Assembly: GCF_009602425.1 (NCBI RefSeq)
Contig: NW_022259215.1
Location: forward strand, 1-64,000
Reading direction: 5' to 3'
Length of the DNA stretch: 64,000 nucleotides
From: Actinia tenebrosa
Lineage: Eukaryota > Cnidaria > Anthozoa > Actiniaria > Actiniidae
In this document: one piece after another, positions 29,143 through 41,309 of the stretch
Layout of the letters: each line of letters opens with the position of its first letter
Numbering within the stretch: the first letter of the stretch is position 1
Program-made: the position numbers and the translations under genes
The notes under the pieces: generated by a model
Databases searched by the model: none
What the model was told of the DNA's origin: nothing
What the model saw: the letters and a program-made list of their open reading frames with translations, nothing else

Positions 29143-30671
29143 TTTAGATAATTTTGCAGTTCTATGCAGTATGTCAGGAGTTAGTTTTTTTACCATTTAG
29201 AGCAGTTTTTGTTTGAGCTAGAATTGGTACAGTATAGCAAATTTTTTCAGAGGGACGCACAATACTATGACTATATCTAATGTATTTGTATAATTCTATG
29301 CACAGGCTCTTTGCCAGATTTGCATCAAAATGTGACAGCTTAAAAGTGTGCGAACACATAGGCAGTGATGTTTTTGGACCTCCCGCTGGAAGGTGACTGT
29401 AGCCACATATTTTAGTCTAACTGTTGCGACTGCATAATTCACATTACATTATGCATTATATTTGATATACCATTCTTATACATCGTAGCCCTTAACTAAA
29501 CTTGATATTTTAAATTTGAAATATTTTTATTAACCAAAAATATATATTTCTACTCTCAGATGGATTTGAAAATTATGATAATTAAATTACTTGTTCAAAA
29601 ATGCATATAGTTCAAGAAATTATACATATCCATACCTGGCCCATGGAGGATGATACCATTTCTAAGGGGGGGAGGGTAAGTATGTTGGATTTCCCAAGGA
29701 AAGGGAAGGATATTTTCCAATTCTTGTTAATCTCTTAGACATTGGAACATTAATTCTTGTAGCCTCTGTGAGATAAGTATGGATATTTTCTGGAGCTAAT
29801 TACTTCAAAATATTCTGCTTGACGAAATTATATGAAAAAGGATTTTTCTACGAGAAGGTATAAACTATTTTGCCATTCTATTCTTCCTTACTAACTTAGT
29901 ATGATATCAAGGAAGATTTATAATCCAATGCTTACATATTTGTGTGAAAGTTTGTGAATTATTAAACTTTGAATAAATTTGAATAGATTCTTGATATTTT
30001 TGGGTTAAAATAAAATCATTTGAGTGTACTGTTTTTACCAGTGTATATTCCTGAATGGAGTGTGGGGGAGTTCCACTCTTAATATTGTTAACAAAAATAA
30101 AAGGATTCATATATGCATGAATCATATATATCATGTGAATGGTAAAAAATGGAGTACTTTCCAGAGTCAAATGTAAAATGATAATGATATTTTCTTATTT
30201 GTATTTTCAAAATCAACAGATTTTCAGAAAGTAATTATTTAGCCAATCAGATTATGTTGACTGTGACGTCCCTGGCTGCTTGGGCTCCCTGTGGTTAGCG
30301 TTTCATCCGTACAAAAATTCATTATCATCAAAAAACCATAACATGAATGTTATAGCTACAAAATAACGTTCTAGGAGAGAAATTTCACACCTAAAATGGT
30401 TTTCGTGGCAAATAAAGTGAAATTTGTTTTTAGATTTTACAGGGATATCGTGTTTCACGGTGGGGTGATCGGGTTGATACAGTGAGCATTGGAATGTTGT
30501 TCGCACGTGCCGCATTCCTCAGAACAGAAGCGTCAAGCGATGTTCTGTTTGCTGAGGTTGCGCTTCTGTCGTCCAGATGACCCAGTTTCACTTGGAAATC
30601 GATAGAGACGATACCTAGAAGGCTAGTGGATTAAAGAAGAAGAATTTTATGACTGAATCTTCTATTTTGAT
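29143..30671. other. Spacer between ZZ/EF-hand gene and PARG-like gene
   Basis: 3' UTR of the upstream gene, with possible AATAAA signals at 29972 and about 30095, then the promoter and 5' UTR of the next. A half-site TTGGGCTCCCTGTGG is at 30280. No coding exon seen in 1.5 kb. Confidence 0.5.
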
Positions 30672-33600
30672 ATGGTTTTTAAGGAAGAATTGGTCCGCGT
30701 CGAGCTGCCGCATTTGGACCCCAGACGATGGAAAAAACTTCAAGATCTCTATCGAAGCCTACAAAATATCGAAGACTCAGAAACCCTAGTTTCAATATTA
30801 CAAAAGATTTATCAAGAAGGCGGACATGATAGAAAAGATTTGTACGACACTTTAGACGAAGCAACAGGTTTAAAAGACGATGCTAGTAACTCGAAATTTC
30901 CTTTTAGTGGTTTGCAAATATTTCTGGATGATATTTTGGGGGATTCACAAAGAAAAGAGTTTTATGAAAGAACGCTTCCGTTTATTGCAAATTTAGCTTC
31001 CAAGTTAGATGAAAATGCTCCAGTTGAGGGAATCAAAGTATCCTGCCAACAGGAACGTAAGTTTATTCATTCAACTAATTTGCCCTTTATTCCGTCTTAA
31101 CCTTACAAATTGTTGACACAACAATACAATTACATAAAGAACTGAAAGCGCGCCTTCTGTATCGAAAACTATGTATTCTAATAATAACTTTATTTTTTTG
31201 TCTAATTTTTTTACCTTTTAATAGTGATAACTTTAACTTAAAGTGATTTTAATTTATTCAAATGCAATGCTCAATATGTCACAAACGATTAACAGTTCAT
31301 TTATATGATGTTTAGACTGCCACTTGATCCAAACCCACTCATCTATTTTTAGGACTCTGTTTGTAACCTTTTATCAGATCAACTGTTTGTCATAAATCAC
31401 GTCTATATTTTCTGATTTACCGTCTCTTTGAGCCATACTGGAGGTATAGGAATATCATTCCTACAATTTGTATGCTTTACTCTATTTGTAATCCCGGCTA
31501 GTGTACACATAGAAATAATTGCACATTAATCTCGTTTTATTAACTTGAGCCTTGCCCGACTTGTAAGCAAGGTAGTTATTGATATGTGTATTTGCATAAT
31601 CTCTCTAGTCAACGATTATGAGTGGTCTTGAATTTTCTTTGTAGTTTATGATCAAAATATCAGTAGTAAAGGGAGAAAGAAATACCCAAACCACCCCAAA
31701 ATATAAATTATAGTCACAAGTAATGTGAAATAAGCACATTAGCCACCCTTTGAGCTTCATAGGAATAAAATAAATTAAGGATTTATATACAAAGAAATGT
31801 ATGGAGCGATGTTCGATGTTGAGTGTATGACGTCACAGACTCTAAAAAATAATCGTAAAAATATCATACTTTCGTACTGAATATCGAGAAAACACTTCAT
31901 ACAGTGATTATTGGACCTTTAAAGAGTATTTTTAGGAAGTTTCAGCTGAATCCAAGTTTGAGCGATTTTCGTCGTAGTAGCACTTTAAAAATGGAATTTA
32001 TAATTTTCTATTCCATTTCTTCTATTTTCCCTTTCCTTTCCTTCCCTTTCAACACATCAATACTTTTCCTTCCCTTTTTCTTTTTCATTCTATTTTTTTC
32101 CTCCTTTCTTCATTACCTAACTTCCTTTCATTTCCACTTTCTTTTTCATTTCATCTCATCTCATCTCATTTTCCTTTCCATTTAATTTCCCAGCTTGCAG
32201 TATTCTGCTTGACAGAAAATTCATTGCATCAATCCTGGCATCAGGATTCCTTTGTGCTTTGCCTGAGAATAACTCAACCATTGCAACAAGAACCATCAAC
32301 TTTGATAATATCTTTGCAGACTTTCACAGGTATTCAAACTATTTTATTAAGAGAAGTTTGATAGTGCATTCAAGGGAAGTTCAGGGTACCCAGGCGACAT
32401 GTATTTGATTCACGGACCCAGTGTCTTTTGAGTAGAGTTTCTAATTCATTCCCTCCTGTGCTTCAAGGGTTTTTCTCTAGTTTTACCCCTCCACAAAAAT
32501 CAACTTCTAAATTCCAATTTGATTGTACAACTGGGGCCAACGGTTTGTGGGAGGAACAATGTATGGTATTTGTTTTTGTTCTTTGTCCTCTCATTTCTAC
32601 ATGGTGCTGGTTCTGCGCTTGCTTTTAGAATATAAATATTAATCTAGGAATCTTAATTTGGAGGCATTCTTATTTTTGCAGATCAGAGTTGAAGGACATT
32701 CAAGCTGCTAAACTCCAGAGTTTTTTGTGTTACTTTGAGAAACTTGCTTCAAGTGATCTTGATTATTTATCAGGAGAGATTATCTTTGAAAGACAGGTAG
32801 GATAGCATTAGCCTACAAATATGAATAATTTATTGAATGACAGAAATACACCTATAAAACATTGGGTTAATATGTCAGAAAATATATTTAGGTAGTGCTT
32901 TTACTTGGGTCATCATCTTCATTATCATCATCACTGTCATCATCATCGTCCTCAATACTCACACCATTGTTATCATCATTGTCATTACCATCATCATTAT
33001 CACTACTTTATCACCATCATCATCATTGTTATTACCATTATCATCATCACTACCATCATCATTGTTATTACCATTATCAAAATCAATACCATCATTATCA
33101 TCATCCTCATCACTACCATCATCCTCATCACTACCATCATCATCACAAGTACAGCTTCTGTCCCAGTGGGTTGGAGGAGAGAGTAGTCGAGGGATAGTGA
33201 AATAGAAGGACCTGCCCCTCCCTCCTCCCTTCATGCCCTCCACCCCACTTCAATACCAACATACAACACAGGCTTCTAAATCATTGGCACCATTATGCTA
33301 TTCTTGTCTTCTCAAGGTTGTAAAAAAATCTTCACTACCTTCTCTTGCTGACTGGATGAACTGTGACAACAGACTCTGTCCCATGATCGTTGATCAACAC
33401 AAAAAGATAATCGATTCAGAACCCAGCTTTCTTCAGGTAAAAACCTATCGCTGTGGGCTTCCTGTGTTATACATGTTCTACAGGGTACCCAATTTTAAAT
33501 TTAATAATTGATTTCTTTTCTACTTTAGGTGGATTTTTGTAATTGTTTTATTGGCGGGAATCTGTTAGGAAATAAACATGGACAGGTAAGCATTTTGAGT

Positions 33601-36600
33601 AATTTAGAATGTAAAATATTCTTTAGTGTTTTATTTGATTTGTTTGTTGTTTTTTTTTTTGTATTTTTGTTGTTTTTTTCCATTACAGCAAGAGTTGAAT
33701 TTTTCTGCATGTCCAGAGCTACTTGTAGCTACCATGTTCATGGAGTCACTTGGAGAAAATGAGTCACTTTTTATCAAGGTTCGTTCGTTTTTACAGCAGA
33801 ACTTTGCTAAATCCCTTGTTGCTGGTTTGAGGGTCTTTGCTCTTCTTTGTTCTTCATAAGAGTGTATTACCCATTCCAAAGCACGTTTCATTCCCTAGTG
33901 TATCCTTTCTTTGCTTCACTTCTCTTTTCCCTTCCCAGTTTAGTTTCAGGCTCATATTTAATGTAGGTTTCTTATGAAGTGCTTTTCATGTTTTCACCCT
34001 AGGGTGCTGAGAGATTCTCAACTCTAGGCAGCAGTAACGAGGATGATGTCCACTTTGCCGGTGTCTTTCAAGACACAACAGAGGTATGATACAACAGGAA
34101 ATTAGTTTTAAGAGAATAGCGTGACGTAATGCGTGACACTCGAAACTTTTGTAACCTCTGCTGTGACGTTTGTGGTAGCAGGTAGAAAGCTACAACATAG
34201 GCGAGTTGCAAAAAAGTGTTGATCTTTATGGTGGAATTAACAGCGTAGAATCCCAAGAAAACCCTGTAATGAGAGAATCAACGAACTCTCACATGATCAC
34301 GTAACAGCGGTTGAAGCGCTGGTTTTAACAAATGTTGGCCTTTTAAAACCCAATTTATTGATCAATTAGTCGGAAAATATCTTGAATTACACGACACCTG
34401 AAGGATGTCATTGAATGATGGTGCTTTTATTTTTTTGCGACTTTGCTGCACAGAACTGGGCGGCCTGTGCTTTGCGATCAAAAGGCAGCAGCCCAATAAA
34501 ACTGACTTGGTAATCAACCGCATTGAAGTTGAATTTTGTCAATCAAAAAAGGATCATTTTTAACATTTTGTTTGCAATGTTTTCCCTGACGTCCATAAAA
34601 ACTCGATTTTCCACTGCGTTTAAACTTTGATGGTTTTTTTTTTTTTTTTTTTTTGGCCGGCCACGTGAGCGGCTGGCATGCAAGCCAAAAAAAAAACACT
34701 TTATATCATTATTACAAAGATATTCAAGCGAATTGACGTCAGCCAGACAGGTCAGGCTCTAAATCAAAGTCAGGATCTAATAACACTAACACCTATATCT
34801 CCTTGTTTGCACTAGCGCGACATTTGTGGTAATCTCCAAAGAGCTGTTGTTTCTGTGAGCTTGATTAAAGACTACGATACGCAGAACAAGGAGAAACTCG
34901 TCCTGAGACTTCTGAATAAGGCACTCGTGTGTTTTTATAGCCAAGGAACGCCATGCGCGTTGATCAAAATGACAGACAAAGATGGAATCAATAATGGTAA
35001 GAGTTCACGCTCTCTGCGTTTCGATGTTGTTGTCGTTGTTTTGATGGTTTGTTTTCTTAAACACTTGAAGCAATTAAACATTTAAACTTTCAAGTCCCTC
35101 GTGATATGAAAGCCACTCCGTTAACCAACGTTTGCAATCTATGAAAAGTTACCTGAATAGTGAAAGTTCAAATAGGAGATCGCAATCCATAAACATCATA
35201 CCTCTAATTTTTTTCGGGTTCAATAAACTACTAAAGTCTTTTAGTTCTACACTCATAACAGCTGATCACGATTGAATCCTTGGAAGTCGTTTGATAAGTA
35301 AGGGCTACATCGTGTAGTAGAAATATCTGTACGTTGTGCAAGGAGATTACATTTCGTTTATATTTGATATATTTGTTATTTTCTTGTAGGTTTTCAGGAA
35401 GACATGGATAAGGAGATGTTAGAACAAGAAGAAGATTACGAGGACGAGAAAGATGGCGACAACGAGGGAGATGATTTTGAGAACGAAGACGAGTCTGGGA
35501 TAGCGTACATCGACGATGAAGTGACAGACATTAACGGTAACATCCAACTAAGCGCAATAGATACATTTTGTGATTCCCTTGTTTCTTGCGCTTTGTCGAA
35601 AGCTAAAGGCGAAATTGGTGTCAGATTTCGTACTCATTCGGAAGACACTCGGCAAGTGCTCGAGAATTTAATGAAAAAATCGGTTCACGAGGTTTTTAAA
35701 AACTCGCCTGAAAAACAAGAAAAGTACAAAGAAAAGATTATCGAGTCTTCTTTGATTCCGAAATGTTTGCAGTTACGCGCTTTCCAATACTCTGACCTTC
35801 CGTTAGTTCCCGGTACCCCTCCTTCTTCACCCACAAGGCAAAGTCTCGTTTCCAGTGGTAACCAGGCCCCAGTTTCCGGTATCGCTTCTCCGAATACTCC
35901 GTTAAGTGAGGAGGTGAGACTGGGCACTACTAGTTTTGCCGATTCGCTTGCGGAGTCGCTCATGTCGTGCGTGATGCTTTCGTCGTCATTAGCAACATCC
36001 ATAGCAACGATAGCCTCAACGCCCTTAAGAATCACCTCGGTTGCCTTGGAGACGTTAAAAGAAAGCCCCGTTAAAAATGGACAACTGATTCTTTCATCTT
36101 TCTTGTCGCCAAAACTACACTTCGGTGAGAAATCGTTTACCAATGGAAGTGAAGAATTTGGATTGATAGATCTGTCGACGGAAAACGATGGAGAGGGGGA
36201 GTCCAACTTGTACATGGACGAAACGTCTGAGGAAGAAAACGAAGCGCGAAGGAGGAGTCTGAACGAACTCGCGTTGAATCTATTTCAGGACTTCGCATCG
36301 CAGTTGGCAGATTCCATCGTCAAATCGGCCAAAGGATTTATTTGTAAAGATCTTGTGCGTGATGACATTGATGAGGAACACATGGAAGATGATGATGATG
36401 GTGGTGGTGGTGGTAATGTTAATTATCATGGTGGTAGTCATGGTGATGGTGATAGTCGTGGTTATCATCGTTGTGGTAGTCATGGTGATAATCGTGCTGG
36501 TAGTCATGGTGATGTTGGTAGTCATGGTGATTATGATGATGGTGATAACAGTAAAAATAGCAGTATCAAACGAACTGTCTCAAGTGGATTCCAGTCTGAT

Positions 36601-38006
36601 GGAGATTACAACCCTGAAAATAGTTCACAAGGAAAAAACACTAACAAAGAGCATGATAATGAGGCTAATAATGACAAAAATAAGGGAGGTGATAATCATG
36701 AGCTCCAGTCCACTGACAGTGACAGTGAGCAAGAGTCAGCCGAGGGGCACTGGGAAGATATAGACATCGATAAAGAATTAGAAGACAGGCTTTATGAGTT
36801 GGACTTGACCGATAATGAAGACAGCTCGAGCAATAATCATCAGGATAGTGTGGCAGAGATGGCGGATATGATGGTTAAGAGAGTTCTTGGCAGTGCTTAT
36901 GAAGAAGCAGCAAGAGAACTGAAAGAAAAGGCTGAATTGTATGGCATTGAAGGAGATTATCCTGACCCCCAAATGCAGGACAAACTGTTGGATGTTGTGG
37001 ATTTAGACTCTTTATTGTCCGAAGAATTACCCCGTTCTCCCCAAAATGGGTTTTTGTCGGAATTGTGTTTTGAGTACGCCAAGGATTTCTCAACCAGAGT
37101 CTTTCAAGAAGCATTACTGGAAGTCTCTAAGAAATTTGAACCAAAACATTTTGATGAGGAGAATTTAGAAATTTGCTATGAAACAGAGAAAGTAGAAGAG
37201 GAACAAGAAGCCTTATGCTTGATGGAAGATTTGGATCAAATTGACGGTGAACTGGAAATTTTAGACGAAAATGATAATGTAAAAGCAAACGGAGAAAAAT
37301 ATGAGGATTTCGAATCTGGAGAAATTAATTCTAGTACTACAACTAGACGCACGTCAATCTCGGAAGACATTTTAAATGAATTTGCGCATGTACTTTCTGA
37401 ACAACTGCTGGAGACTAGTGTGGCGATCGCAGACGCGTCGATGCTGCTGGAAGATGAATCTCTCTTGATTCGCCCTATTGCCATAGGATCGTGGTCCTGT
37501 GGAGAGCTTGGAAGTGATCCTGAATTGGAGGCTGTTGTTCAGTGGGTCGCGGCATCCGTGGTTGGCTGTCCAGCGGTTGTCTACTGTACATCTGGAGATT
37601 CAAGAATAGAGACGGTATATCTACAATTCATTATTTTATTTATTTTATTCATTTGACTACGACTTCGTTTGTTTGTCCATCTGTCTGTCCATTTATCCAC
37701 CCATCCATTCCATCCATCTTCCCGCACACCCACTCACACATTCATTCCATCCATTTGCCCATCCATCCATTCATCTATCCATCTCTCCACTCATACATTT
37801 ATATTAACATTTCCATCCAATAGTCTCATTTACCTTTTTTGTGTTTATCTTGCTTCCAGTTTTCCAAAGTGCAACAAATTTTAAGACAGCGTGACTGGAG
37901 AGTTCGTGACGTTATAAAAAGTATCTTGCGTTACTGTCAGCAAGACAAGGCGAGCAAGGTCAAGTCATCCAATCTTTTTGAAATGTTGTTAGAAAAAGCA
38001 TCGTAG
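30672..38006 (+). CDS. PARG-fold protein split by a long AKAP-like insertion
   Basis: Ten exons (30672-31056, 32194-32329, 32682-32796, 33317-33436, 33529-33585, 33689-33778, 34003-34083, 34816-34996, 35390-37614, 37860-38006) join in phase to 1178 residues. Residues 1-388 follow the PARG domain: RKFIASILASGFLCALP, INFDNIF, AKLQSFLCYFEKL, GEIIFERQ, VDFCNCFIGGNLLGNKHGQ, QELNFSACPELLVATMF, then LRLLNKALVCFYSQGTPC. The domain resumes only at 1082: GSWSCGELGSDPELEAVVQ (PARG GNWGCGAFGGD-LKALIQ), VVYCTSGDSRIE and WRVRDVIKSILRYCQQ. Between lie about 690 acidic, serine-rich residues with several amphipathic helices resembling PKA-RII anchors and two RRxS sites. PARG normally cleaves poly(ADP-ribose). 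Here the catalytic loop is GGN/QQE instead of GGG/QEE, so activity is doubtful. As I recall them, AKAP11 and SPHKAP end with a segment very like this C-terminus. Confidence 0.85.
32905..33155. repeat. (ATC)n trinucleotide repeat
   Basis: About 250 bp of imperfect ATC/ATT triplets in the intron between the exons ending 32796 and starting 33317. Reading frames through it are poly-His, poly-Ile or poly-Asp and not genes. Confidence 0.9.
33453..33491. repeat. Short hairpin, GGG-CCTGTGG family
   Basis: GGGCTTCCTGTG and TACAGGGTACCC pair imperfectly around a short loop, just after a donor site in the PARG-like gene. Confidence 0.4.
34629..34655. repeat. Poly-T tract
   Basis: An uninterrupted run of about 25 T in an intron, beside GGCCGGCCACGTGAG. 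Confidence 0.85.
36390..36545 (+). repeat. Coding microsatellite giving Gly-Ser-His-Gly-Asp repeats
   Basis: Triplet-rich GGT, AGT, CAT and GAT units stay in frame within the large exon of the PARG-like gene. They encode a Gly/His/Asp-rich tract with at least four GSHGD units. The flanks encode conserved-looking acidic helices, so the repeat is translated. Confidence 0.85.
37672..37800. repeat. (TCCA)n repeat in last intron of PARG-like gene
   Basis: Imperfect CCATCCATT units between the donor at 37615 and the acceptor at 37859. Confidence 0.85.
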
Positions 38007-38875
38007 TAGATAGGACGATGCATTGCGTACGATCTTGCAGTGTATCAGAATGTGTCACAGTCACATGGTATCGCATTATTTTAAGAAATCGTCACGCACT
38101 CAAAACAGACGTGGTATTGATTGATTTGCGGTTGTTGGGTCACACCGTCAAATGCTATCACGTGATAATGGTGTGTTTATCGGCTGTGCGTAACATGAAT
38201 GAAACGTGACGACATTTTTCTATATTTTTTTCAAGCTAATTTTACTTTTCAACGTTGTCCTCGACTGAACAACAGAGAGCAGAGCATGAGAACATTGCTG
38301 TATCTTACCAACAAGGATAGAAATCGTTTGAATTATTTTCTGAATCTAGTAATATATATATATATATATATATAAAGTTTATGGAAATTATATTTTTAAT
38401 ACATCTTTTTATTGTTACTTAGCATATTATGAAATATGTATTTTTATCAATATATCATCAATAGTTATGTATTTTTATTAGCTTCAATATCATTTACAGA
38501 CTCGTAAACTACTACAGGTTTAGAAAAAAAGTAAACTAGCATAGGTTTACAAAGTGTTTATAGAATATGTTACAACAGGCAAAATAAAACTACAGTTATA
38601 CATATGATTGCGTTTGAATATATTGATATATGTAGAAAAGTTGTATAGTGAGCCTCTCCGTGAGGCCCGTTTTACTTTGGGAAGCCTTGGTGTGACGTAA
38701 TACTTTATTATGTAACTTAGCTCGCTTTTTTCCTTTTTCCAACATCTTTTTTTAGAAAATTCTAGATCTTAGACAAGCGATTGTAATAGCATCGCACAGC
38801 AGTTGATATTTAGTTAATTTTCGTCTGTCTTCGCTGTAAGACTATAACTGAAATAGTATTAATGACTTTAAAACC

Positions 38876-39089
38876 AATAAACCTGAAGCGAGATGACGTT
38901 TTACCCCCGACCAAGAGGAAATTAATTTGCCCCGACTCTATACCATAATAGTTTTTAAAATTCTTTCATATTAAAATTTTTGATTCCTTAGAGAATACAG
39001 GAACAATAGTCATAATTAAAGAACAAAAGCAATGAAAAGGATTATGGTCTAGAGACGGGGGTAAAACGTCATCTCGCTTTAGGCTTATT
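38876..39089. mobile_element. 214-bp MITE
   Basis: Inverted arms of about 33 bp: AATAAACCTGAAGCGAGATG continuing ACGTTTTACCCCCG, and CGGGGGTAAAACGTCATCTC continuing GCTTTAGGCTTATT. The interior also has CCATAAT/ATTATGG. No coding capacity. Target duplication not clear. Confidence 0.75.
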
Positions 39090-40168
39090 GAAAGACTTTT
39101 TTAGCTAAAAAAGTAATTAGCTTTTTCCCCAAACAGTTTTAAAGAAATTAAAATATTCTGCTTTCTGTTTTATGACAGGTTTTCGTTCTCGCTTGAATCG
39201 ATCTGCCTGTCACTTAAATTTGTTCTTTCCGAGAATGAACGCAATTGCAAGGGATGCCAAAAAAATTATCAATGCCGACGCTTTGAAATGAAGAACTCGC
39301 AAATCTCTGGGATAGTTATTGTCATTTAAGGCAATTCCGACAAATATGCCAAATAGACAAGTAGAATTATATATATTAAGATGTATGAAATACTTTTATA
39401 AAACAAATAGATATAGAATATATAAAACGTTGTCTTGAAAAATATATTACAAATTTTCGACTCCAAAACTGTGAGTCTTCGTCAGGTATGTAAATGAAGT
39501 CCAAGTTTTATATATGAAATAATTAGCTAAAACTTGTATAGAATGTCAAACGTAATTAACTAGTCTAAAAATTAGGCTAATAATATTGAGTTCAATTTGT
39601 TAAGAACTAAACTAAACTATCTTAAAACACTGCAACGTAGATGTAAATACATTTTCAGTGTTTACTCAAAACGTGGCTTTTACTTTCTTTTTGAACAATT
39701 ATTCGAACATTTATGCCTTTTTGTTTACACAGCTTTATCGAGGGTTCGTCCGAAACTGTACAGTGAAAAAATATATATTTGAAAATAAAACGGTCTTGAT
39801 CAGGTGATATTTGAAGATTGAACTTTAGGATCTAGATTTCTTCATTCCTTAGAAGCAAATTCAAACTTCCTTATTTTTACCTTGTATAACAACTAAGTAT
39901 CCCAAATCTAGAACTCTGAGAGAGTCATGCGAGGAGGAGTCGTCATTTTGAGAAATGAGCATTTATTATTTTCTATTTATTGTCATCAGTTCTCGTTAAT
40001 TTAACTTCTACTTGAGATTTTTACCGGTTATTTCTTTCTTCTTTCTTGCAATATGTAATCGATATAGTTCCCGCGAGCCTTGAAAATAAAACATTATAAG
40101 GACAGGGGTGTATCCAGGATTTTTAATTGGGTCGTCCTTACATACCAAATTGTAACTATCACGTCATA

Positions 40169-40209
40169 TGACGTCAATATGACGTCAATATGACGTCAAT
40201 ATGACGTCA
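40169..40209. promoter_or_regulatory. Array of four TGACGTCA (CRE) palindromes at 11-bp spacing
   Basis: Perfect TGACGTCA at 40169, 40180, 40191 and 40202, separated by ATA or AATA bases, preceded by a near-site ACGTCA. TGACGTCA is the full consensus for CREB/ATF bZIP dimers, and 11 bp is about one helical turn, so all sites face the same side. It may be a regulatory array or a chance tandem repeat of an 11-mer; about 0.9 kb downstream is a promoter-like sequence. Confidence 0.6.
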
Positions 40210-41019
40210 TAGCAATCTATTGTTTTGACGAAAAAGAATCATGGTCGATAGAGGGAAAACGAAACGAAAAGACGGCTCCGAGAAGCGAGAAAACTAATTT
40301 TCTTAACTGCTTAAGTGAAGTCTAAACAAATCTTCACACACTGCATCAACGGGGAGAGGGGGGGTCACGGGCACCCTGTGAACCCCATTTCCCCCCTGGA
40401 TACGCCCCCGAAGGATCTTCTTACTACCCTGATAGTAATAATTTCCTTCCAACATACGTGCCAACTTCCATCTATTAAACTAAATATATTAAATAAATAC
40501 AGCCTTTAAAATTGCCTAATTACTTTTTTTATTTAGTATTCCAATTTTATATGCTCTTATTAGTTTAGTCTAATCAAGACCAAATCGACTCTGATAGTTT
40601 CATTATCAGTCTATTAATAAATATTACAATCTGATTGATGACATGCTAAAAATATGAAAACTGAACTTGAAATTGAGTCATAAATGCTGAGGGGAAAAAC
40701 GATTAAAAAGTCGAAACTACGAAAACTAAATGATAGTAACTATATAGTTTATATATATTCTCATATACATAAATAATAATAATAATGATAATAATAGAAT
40801 CTTGAGCTGAAGGTTAATGTATACCAGTAAAATAGTCGTAATATTCTTATTTTGCTGTGCAATAAAGGAATAATAATAATACGATGATACAAAACGTTAG
40901 AAAATTTGAAAGATGTGAAAGTCAGTTTTGTATAACTGTTATGTATATACCTATCACTGTTTTTTATCTCCGCTTTATAATAGTTACCATCTGAATTGTG
41001 GCAAACGAACTCCTGTTCT

Positions 41020-41309
41020 CTGATTGGCTGAAGTCTTCAAGTATGATTAAAAAGCAGTACGTCAGTGTTTACTCAGTTCATCATATATAGTTTTGATCAA
41101 ACATCTATCAGGTTTTAGATCTTGCCTTTTCTCTTTATTAAAGGCATTATCAACCTGGACTTTGTAGCCCACATGAGAAAAACCCAAAGATTTGGACGGT
41201 AGATTATTCTTGTCAACGGTGCCAGTCTGAGTTCTTTCGAAGATTGTACCAAATGTACCGTCACAAGACCTGAACGACAGGAAGATTCAAGTTTAATCGA
41301 AAATATAAG
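41020..41309 (+). promoter_or_regulatory. Candidate promoter and untranslated first exon (distal)
   Basis: In order: GATTGGCT (inverted CCAAT box, about 41022), TACGTCAG (CRE-like, about 41058), CATATATAG (TATA-like, about 41083), then about 200 bp without a useful reading frame, ending AATATAAG/GTAAGCC, a good donor at 41310. This is the pattern of a non-coding first exon. The nearest downstream plus-strand gene is the GPCR at 49205; linkage is inference. Confidence 0.35.

Noticed and set aside
36280-36763. Frames of 81 and 136 codons overlapping the large exon of the PARG-like gene
   Set aside because: Met/Thr/Val-rich shadows of the GGT/GAT repeat on the other frames.
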